Shown here one piece after another: positions 57,591 through 64,000 of a stretch of DNA of 64,000 nt (positions are counted from its first letter, which is position 1; every line of letters begins with the position of its first letter). This DNA is from Berberis thunbergii. Its lineage: Eukaryota > Streptophyta > Magnoliopsida > Ranunculales > Berberidaceae. The stretch lies in assembly GCA_003290165.1 (NCBI GenBank), contig QNQO01000196.1, positions 1,089,317-1,153,316 on the forward strand, written 5' to 3'. A model generated the notes under the pieces. That model was given only the letters and a program-made list of their open reading frames with translations, was not told the DNA's origin and made no database searches. A program made the position numbers and the translations under genes.

Positions 57591-58420
57591 TCATAAAAGA
57601 TTATGAGATGGGCAGTCATGGGAAGCAAAGTCTAAAATAGGCTCTAGGATGTCAAGATGGGTAGTCGTCTTCGCAACGCCTGAATTGGCTCCAGGGCCAC
57701 CTCGCGGACCAGAAGAAGAATCATCCGCCTCCTTGAATCGAGCATAAGCAAGAAGCCTGGAAGCAGAAAGATCCCAATCCCTATAGTACTGCTCAATATA
57801 ATCTATCAGATCCAGTCTCCCATCAACAACATCATAGGCCCGAGCTTTATCGGCAGCCTCGCGAAGCTTATTATTGCTAGCATCCCACTGTGCCTTAGAG
57901 CTATGCAATTCCTCAACTGCCTTGGTCAGGCTTTCTTCAGAGTTCGCCAACTTGTGAGCCACCTCGTCGTGACGATCATGCTCGAAGTCATGCTCTTGGG
58001 TGAGCTTAGAAAGTTGTGCCTCAAGGCCCCATGAATCCCCCTTAGTCGAATTGTCACAGTGCGCTCACTGACTAATGCACTCTGGAGTCGATATTAGACT
58101 TCTCAATGTTCAACAAGCGCTTAACAAATGCAACATGCTTGTCTATCGCCCTGTCTCGTTGTTCCAAGCATCCTTAAGCTCAGACAACAGATCGGCTCGG
58201 GCAGCCTGGGCCTCATCTAGACCCCCTTGGATCTCTTTAGCTGGGAATCTCAGACGGATTGAACTGCCAGAGCACTAGATCATACCTCTTGGACCTCAGC
58301 CAGCTAGGCCTCTAAAGCGAGTCTTACTTCCCTACATGCATCAACAAGTTGTGCCTCCTGGTCGACGAACTTCGTCTCTAAGGCTAGGAGTTTGTCTCAT
58401 ACAAACTTACCTCAGTACCC
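57591..58420 (-). pseudogene. Antisense coiled-coil ORF of the Tat element
   Basis: Open for 123 codons at 57591-57962. The coding character continues upstream in the same frame as EAQLSKLTQEHDFEHDRHDE and, after breaks, LLALETKFVDQEAQLVDA. It is E/K/A/L/Q-rich with heptad spacing, and the C terminus has YIEQYYRDWDLSASRLLAYA. It is antisense to gag, like the extra ORFs of Tat-lineage elements. Function unknown. Stops near 58080-58320 make it a pseudogene. Confidence 0.6.
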
Positions 58421-58521
58421 CACCATACCCGACATGCGTCAGGTGAGGTCATCCCCTAATTAGAAACAACGCATGGGTATAAACAATAGAACACAGCGAA
58501 AAAACTAAGGAAAAAACAACT

Positions 58522-59133
58522 AAAGGATTGTGATTTCGTTATTCGAGTTCATTTCGGTATGATGATTTTAAGAAATATTTCGGTGAGTAAAGAAAAAACG
58601 TAAAAAATCGAAGATACATAAAAACATATAATGAATTTCAAGGGTATATGAAATGTGAAAAAATAGATGCAAGTAAATAAATCTACTTAAACATATTAAA
58701 TGAAGCCTAAATCCAAGAAATGAAACAAACATGAAATAAATATATAATTAAAAAATCATGGAGTGGTTTCAAAAATCAATATATAAGTAGAATAAATGAT
58801 ACTTAGAAAATCAGGGGGTGGTTTTATAAATCAATAAATAATTATAAGAATTGATAATACGAAAAAAAAAACCCTAAATTTACGAAAAAATTTCTAAATT
58901 TGTTCGAAAACCCACCCTAAAAATGTAATTTTTGGTAGCTGGGTTTTGTATTTTTACAAAAAATGAAATTTAAGAAAAATTCCAAATTTTACGAAAAAAT
59001 TATGAAATTAACAAAAAAAAACCTCGAATTTTCGAAAAAAAACCCTAAATAAAATGTAACATTTAATTTTGTCATTCTTTTCGTAATTCAAAAAAAAATT
59101 AAATTTTGCTAGATCATGAAATCACATTCCTCG
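58522..59133 (+). mobile_element. CAAGG-type MITE, copy 3
   Basis: 612 bp, same order of blocks as 29186-29746 (AGGATTGTGATTTCG start, GAAATCACATTCCTCG end). Flanks are AAAACAAC and AAAACAAT, 7 of 8, supporting an 8-bp target duplication. Confidence 0.75.
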
Positions 59134-59281
59134 AAAACAATTGAGTTGTCAACTTACTAACATCAGAAGTTGCTACCCACGATTGAGGTGTGTCCCTGCA
59201 ACCACTTTTTCCAATGGCAACTGGTCAACCAACCAAGAAAAATTCATCTTCATCAAATCAACAGTAACAACGCCGTGATTG

Positions 59282-60037
59282 ATGCAGATGTTACTAACCT
59301 TAATTAATAGGTTAATTTAACATGATTGTTATACCGCAAGTGCGGTCGTCTAACTACTTGACAATGACAAATATGGGTCGGTCCCATGAGGATTGAAGAC
59401 ACAATCGAAAACTACAGTCAATTTAAACCAATTTGAAAGGGGGATTACAATAATCGAATATTTCTAAACTAATGGAGAGTAAAAAAAACAACTGAAAATT
59501 GAATTTGGGAATCAAATAGAAGGATGCTAAGGATTTAAAATCCACTAGGTTCATGAAAATATACTAATGCCAATTATTGTCTCCTAGCAATGTAGTGGAT
59601 TGATTTTAGCAAAGATGCAAACCACTAGCATTAATTATCATTTTAAGGCACAACTAATTACTGGTTTAAATAATATGAATAAAACATGCTTAAACAAAAA
59701 ATATAGAATAATAACTACCATGGATGCATGACATACATGGTGAAAGTAATATGCATTTGTTCACAAATCAACCCAATGTCAAATCATACAATGTAAAACG
59801 GGAGAAAATTCCACTAAGCCAGAGGAATCGTCTACGCCTGCATGTAGGGCATAGAAACACATGATAGAGGTGGTTGCAGCGATTGCGTGGTAGAAATATA
59901 TCTTTCTACACGAGGCTTGTGTGGTGGTACAGACTAATCTGCAAGGTGCCAATAACCATACTTTAAAAATATGTTATTTCCCTCATTTTCTTCTTCTCAT
60001 TCCTTGCGATTCTGCTGTGTAACAACATGTGATGTTG
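59282..60037 (-). repeat. LTR fragment, third relative of the Athila-like LTR
   Basis: TTACTAACCTTAATTAATAG, ATACCGCAAGTGC and GGTCGGTCCCATGAGGA match the conserved start of the LTR at 26985, with strong divergence. Same orientation as the other two. Cut on the right by the CACTA element. Confidence 0.65.
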
Positions 60038-60050
60038 CACTACACCAAAA

Positions 60051-60375
60051 GGCCAGTTTAGCTACGCCGAGCTGGCCACGATTTTAAACCGTTGGTTTAG
60101 TTGCCACGGCTAAAAACCGTAGCTATAATGATCAATGGCTTAAAACTGTGGAAAAAAAACTAGCAACGGCTGAAAACCGTTGGGCTTATTGGCCACGGCA
60201 AAAAATCGTGGCTATAACTAGCAACGGCTCAAAACCGTGGGTACTAGTAGCAACGGCTACAAACCGTGGGTAATAGTAGAAACAGCTTAAAAACCGTTGC
60301 AAAAAAAAACTTGGCCCACGGTTTAAAACCATGGGTAATAGTAGCAACGGCTCAAACCGTGGCAACCTAAAAAGC
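60051..60375. repeat. CACTA subterminal repeats
   Basis: About ten copies in both orientations of AGCAACGGCT(C)AAAACCGTGG and shorter ACGGTTTTAAACC forms. Such arrays are transposase binding sites in CACTA elements. Confidence 0.82.
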
Positions 60376-60386
60376 TGAAAAAAAAA

Positions 60387-60608
60387 TTGGGCGGGCTATT
60401 TTGGCGCTCGACTTCAACCTTCCCCTCCATTCGACTTCCCTCCACTCGACTCCACTTCTCTGCTCCCTCCCTCGACTTCCCTGCTCCTCCCTTGACTTCC
60501 CTCCTCGCCTCCTTCCCTGGTCTTCCCTCCTTACTCGCGTCTTCAACCTCCAAACCATTTTCAAAACCGAATCAGCGACTGCAACCTCGAAACCATTCTC
60601 TCGTACAG
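60387..60608 (+). other. Leader exon of the CACTA-borne transcript
   Basis: C/T-rich leader ending in TACAG followed by a GTACTC donor and a CT repeat. Frames across it (S/P/L-rich) look like translated pyrimidine tract, not protein. Confidence 0.45.
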
Positions 60609-62165
60609 GTACTCTCTCTCTCTCTGTTTTCTTTTTGATGAAATTAGGGTTCCTGAATCTAGAGTTTTTTTATTTTATTTAGAGGTTATGAATCTCTAGG
60701 GTTCTTGATTGTTTTTTGAATCTGTAGGTTTTATTTAGAGGTTTTTTGAAATTAGGGTTTGTATCTGGAATTTGATGTTATTAAAGCTGATTTCAACTTG
60801 ATTTCATAGTCGAGTTTGTAGTTCACAAGTTTCAATATGGTTAAAGAACCTTAAAACCACGAGGTTGCTAGAATAAGACAATGTTGCAGGTGATGATTAG
60901 CAGTGGGAGAAGTAGATTTTGGGTCCTTGACTGGACTATGTGTATCCCAATAGCCTGGGCTTGGGTGTAATTAGGTTTTTCTCCAGGTTTCAATTGCATT
61001 TCTGATTTGGCAAAGGTAAACAAAATCAATATTCATCGAGATTTGTGTTTCACCTTAGTTGTTTGAAATTCACAGTGAGTATGACTTGTTCATCCTCTGA
61101 AAAAGTTAATTTTGCTACAATTAGATGGTGGTCGACAAGTTTCGTTCGGTCAAGTAAAGGAGGAAAACCAAGTAAAAATGTTTCTTATAGGCCTTTTCGG
61201 TTAGGTTGTGTGTTTTCACCTACTTGGTTTTGTATGAAGCGTGGGGCGACTGGAAATACTATAAGGTTACTTGAATCTATTCATTTCTGGCTCAAGGTTT
61301 TAGCTAGGTTGAACCTCTTACTTAAAATTGGAGTCTCTTTCCTTTCCTTGTAGTAGAATTTTAATTATGTTGGTGGTTATGATATTTAGAAGGGAATTCA
61401 CATACATACGTGGAACAGTCGTATTTAGTATGTTATATGGTACATGACATGGTACGTCGGACCTAATTTTGAACTTGCATGGTAGCTAGTCAAATGTAGT
61501 TTGGACCAAGTGCCACCATTTTCTCAATTTGTCATCCATTCTCGTGATTCCAACCCAACATATAAAGAAGTAGATATTCTCTGAGTATGAATGAGTACTT
61601 CTCAACTCTTCCACCCTGTAGTAGTCTGAGTGTAACATCATAATGAACATTCTAACTTGGTAAAACACTTGTTGGGAATCCAGGGTCCTTAAGTTTGAAC
61701 CCTAGATTTGGGATTTTCTGCAATAAGTATTAGTGTGTGTGATGACTCGCACCATGGAAAATCTCTAACCAACCGATGGACTATAAACTTGTCAATATGG
61801 GCAACTTGTATTACATCTTAAATTAATCTCTTATATATCAAACTGTTGGCGCTTGTAAAATGACTTTCCAATGAAAAGGCCATAAATGGTTTTCTTTCCT
61901 TGAAAAATATTATTTTGTTATTATCATGTCCAAGAGCTTATTTCTTTGAACTATCACCTTTAATTTAGAAAATTGAAGGTGATGACAAACATTCATGCTC
62001 ATAGAAAAAAGTAATTGCTACACAACGAGCAAAATCAAACTTAATTGACATGAGAATCGGTATATTTGACAAGGATTCAATGTTTATTTCTTTTTTATGC
62101 TTTCCATGTGCTATGTAGTGTGATTTTTTCAAATTTTATTCTTACCTTGGTGATTTCTGCAACAG
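60609..62165 (+). other. Intronic/unassigned part of the CACTA element
   Basis: No recognised domain. A 102-codon frame at 61045-61353 (WWSTSFVRSSKGGKPSKN) could be another captured piece but I do not recognise it. Confidence 0.4.
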
Positions 62166-62305
62166 AGATCAGACTTTCCTTATGCTTCAAATTCAGGACT
62201 GAGGTGAAACTTTACAAGAGTGATCCAAAAAGAGACATGATGGGGGATTTGGACGTTGGTGATTTCTTCATATGGTGTAAAAATCATGTGGAACTTGATG
62301 ATTGA
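62166..62305 (+). other. Unrecognised exon-like segment
   Basis: Preceded by a good acceptor (TTCTGCAACAG), open to a stop, encoding EVKLYKSDPKRDMMGDLDVG then DFFIWCKNHVELDD. The composition looks like real protein, but I cannot name the family. Possibly a further captured exon. Confidence 0.4.
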
Positions 62306-62483
62306 TAGTTACAACTATGTTGGAAGCAATGTAATGGTGGCAGCAAAAGAGACTGAGTAAAATACACTACGAGCACGTGATTGTTCATTTTAAGGTAACT
62401 AGCTGAAGCTTAAGTGCAAGTATCTATAGACTTAAATTATGTTTGAGAACAAATTTTCAATTTTATGTCTGTATTTACTGCAG

Positions 62484-62556
62484 TGACCTTGCTCAAGAAT
62501 CAACTCACTGGTGAGATTCCAAGGCTAATCTATTGGAATGAAGTTCTTCAGTATCT
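62484..62556 (+). pseudogene. ERECTA-type LRR kinase exon fragment
   Basis: Bounded by CTGCAG and a GTGAGT donor. After correcting one extra A near 62495 it reads DLAQNQ then LTGEIPRLIYWNEVLQYL, which is one LRR-repeat exon of the ERECTA receptor-kinase family, with the exon ending at the family's usual point. Alone it encodes about 24 residues. No neighbouring LRR exons are seen, so it is a transplanted exon rather than a gene. Confidence 0.75.
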
Positions 62557-63289
62557 GTGAGTATTCATCCATCACTACTAGTAGCTCTTAAACTATGTTT
62601 TCTGTTTAACTGAAATATTACTGTTAAGTTTGATATTTAGTAATCTTTTTATGCTAAAAGATAACGTATTGCATTCTTATACAACCAATTCCCAAAATAT
62701 GACAGAGAAACATAATTCCTTATGTTGCAAACTCCATTTGCAATGCTGACTTGTATTACCATGTATTGATATATTACAAGTTATAATATCACATAGGATT
62801 GATTAGAACTATATGAAAAAAGTCTAGTTGTGGGTGCAATTAACTGAACATTGTAGGCTATTTCATTGACTTTTATTTGCTTGCTGACCATTAGTATTCA
62901 ATGATTTCATTATTTGGAAGAACTTGCAATAATGATTTGCAAAGAATTAATCAGCTTATATCTTGATGTGGAAAGTGTAGAAAGTGTGGTTGTAGTGCAA
63001 GGAAGTTGTTGTGATATGTGAAGGAAGGAAGTTTCCATGTGCGTGGGCATATCACATATCTTCTTTGGTCTATATAAATCCATCTTGTTTGAGTTGGCTT
63101 CCAATTTATTATTCCCTGTTAAGTCTTCTGCTTGACCACTTTGTTATTCTCCAAAGTTCAAACAACTAATGTAAGTGAATGTTATTCTTTCTTGTGAAGT
63201 TGAGTTTCCTAATTTCTAAAATTGATGAGTTGTATACTTGTTTTGCTAATTTCGGACTCTTCAGGCTGATGCTGTTGTTTTTTATGCAG

Positions 63290-63869
63290 GGGCGAGGATG
63301 CGCGTCGAGCAGGCTTGCAGCGCACCTACATACTTAACTATCTATTGTTACAAGACAACGATGAATCTGATTTATTTACCTCAGATATTGATGACGATGA
63401 TGAGATTGGAACCATATTTGTAAGTCATGGATGTCATTTGGTCAAAGGGAAACAAGGTCATGCTATGGAATGTTGTGTTGCTATTTTTGATGGACATTTT
63501 GGTCTTCTTGTTGCAGATTACTTGCAGAGGCATCTTTTTGACAATATCTTAGACGTGGTACTTGCTTTTGACTTGAAGCTTTCCTCCTTGTTTTGGTTGT
63601 TGTTGTTTTTAAAGTAAAAAGTGGCTCCTTATACACCACTAACTAGGTTTTAGTTTAACTATTTTGCTATCAGTACATGAACCTTTCATAACATATTTGA
63701 AAATTAAAATGGATCACTGTTTTGATGTTATCACCACATTTGTATCATGACTAGCCCGATCTATGGACAAATATTGAGAAAGCAATCAAGAAGGCGTATA
63801 TGAAAATAGATGAAGAAATTCTGGACAGAGTTGTTGCTTCCCGTGGAGGGTCGACAACAGTTACAACAA
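63290..63869 (+). pseudogene. PP2C phosphatase fragment (two exons)
   Basis: Exon 63290-63557 (after TTATGCAG) reads HGCHLVKGKQGHAMECC then AIFDGHFGLLVADYLQRHLF. Exon 63755-63869 reads PDLWTNIEKAIKKAYMKIDE and RGGSTTVTTMIV. These are the first conserved blocks of a plant PP2C: KG..HAMED, FDGH, W.....AI.KAY, RGGSTA. About 20 residues between the HAME block and FDGH are missing, including the acidic residue after ME that helps bind metal. The frame runs out of the window. It is probably captured by the CACTA element; a truncated resident gene is the alternative. Confidence 0.72.
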
Positions 63870-64000
63870 TGATAGTTGTTGCTTCATGGGCTGTAGTTCG
63901 TTGGTCATGTTCAGTTCCTGACAATGGATTTTTTATGTTTCAGATCTAGTAAATGTCTTTGAAGTGTTCCTTCCATAACCTTCTTCTATACCCCATTGAA

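Larger units (their letters stand above)
52391..58440 (+). mobile_element. Non-autonomous Tat/Ogre-type Ty3/gypsy element
   Basis: LTR, PBS, gag, protease, tandem-repeat block, and an antisense coiled-coil reading region in that order. RT, RNase H and integrase are missing between the protease and the repeats. Repeat-rich 3' regions and antisense extra ORFs are known features of the Tat lineage. No 3' LTR is found: the element breaks off near 58440, shortly before a MITE. Confidence 0.78.
60038..64000 (+). mobile_element. CACTA (En/Spm-type) element, left part, carrying host exons
   Basis: Starts CACTACACCAAAA at 60038 with TTG just outside (likely 3-bp duplication). Dense subterminal repeats follow (60051-60375), then exon-like segments with splice sites, two of which are host-gene pieces (ERECTA-type LRR, PP2C). 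No transposase motif is seen before the window ends, so the right end lies outside. Confidence 0.68.

Noticed and set aside
60387..60682. S/P/L-rich protein at the CACTA leader
   Set aside because: Translation of a C/T tract; it ends at a splice donor and has no homologue I recognise.

Overview
This window is nuclear DNA of a flowering plant, most likely a eudicot. It is AT-rich and intron-bearing. It carries plant-specific families (F-box/DUF295, SWEET, an ERECTA-type LRR exon, a plant PP2C) and every major class of plant transposable element. I cannot name the species. Only one locus looks like a resident multi-exon gene: a Claspin/Mrc1-like replication-checkpoint gene on the minus strand (42214-48891, 12 inferred exons). 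It has an E2F-type site upstream and several one-base frame breaks. Almost everything else is nested transposons and the broken host genes they landed in.

Layout. 1-2249: 5' part of a Ty3/gypsy element (minus), inserted into the RNase H region of a LINE (2250-~5800, minus) that has itself lost its endonuclease. ~5985-10310: an F-box/DUF295 pseudogene (minus) split by a Copia element (7066-10163) and by a hairpin MITE (6644-6816). 10311-19911: mostly non-coding, with a small LTR-bounded (TRIM-like) element at 13030-14374 and a long LTR-like sequence from 16632. 19920-29918: a hAT element with 8-bp target duplications, hollowed out and filled by a young, non-autonomous, tRNA-Asp-primed LTR element whose two 1.66-kb LTRs face each other in inverted orientation (20681-28641), plus a CAAGG-type MITE.

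~30010-35625: five tandem ~1-kb units, each with a decayed SWEET-like exon on the minus strand. They are interrupted by a DHHC S-acyltransferase exon fragment and by hairpin MITEs. 35654-41395: an LTR/PBS remnant, a Tourist-like MITE with a 21-base G run, another hairpin MITE, a complete SINE, and a second DUF295 pseudogene (plus) split by a solo Tat-type LTR. 42214-49010: the Claspin-like gene and its promoter. 49305-50638: an LTR fragment and a MITE. 52391-~58440: a non-autonomous Tat/Ogre-type element with LTR, PBS, gag and protease remains, a 272-bp direct duplication, two minisatellite-like arrays and an antisense coiled-coil ORF. 60038-64000: the left end of a CACTA element with subterminal repeats that carries host exons (ERECTA-type LRR, PP2C) and runs off the window.

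The most informative signals are: (i) a family of MULE-like hairpin elements with 9-10 bp target duplications, whose stems stay palindromic while their sequence differs between copies; (ii) the inverted-LTR element; (iii) host-exon capture in the CACTA element and possibly in a MULE-like element; (iv) reading frames rejoined across target-site duplications, which date the order of insertions. All protein assignments were made by reading motifs from memory; no database search was run.
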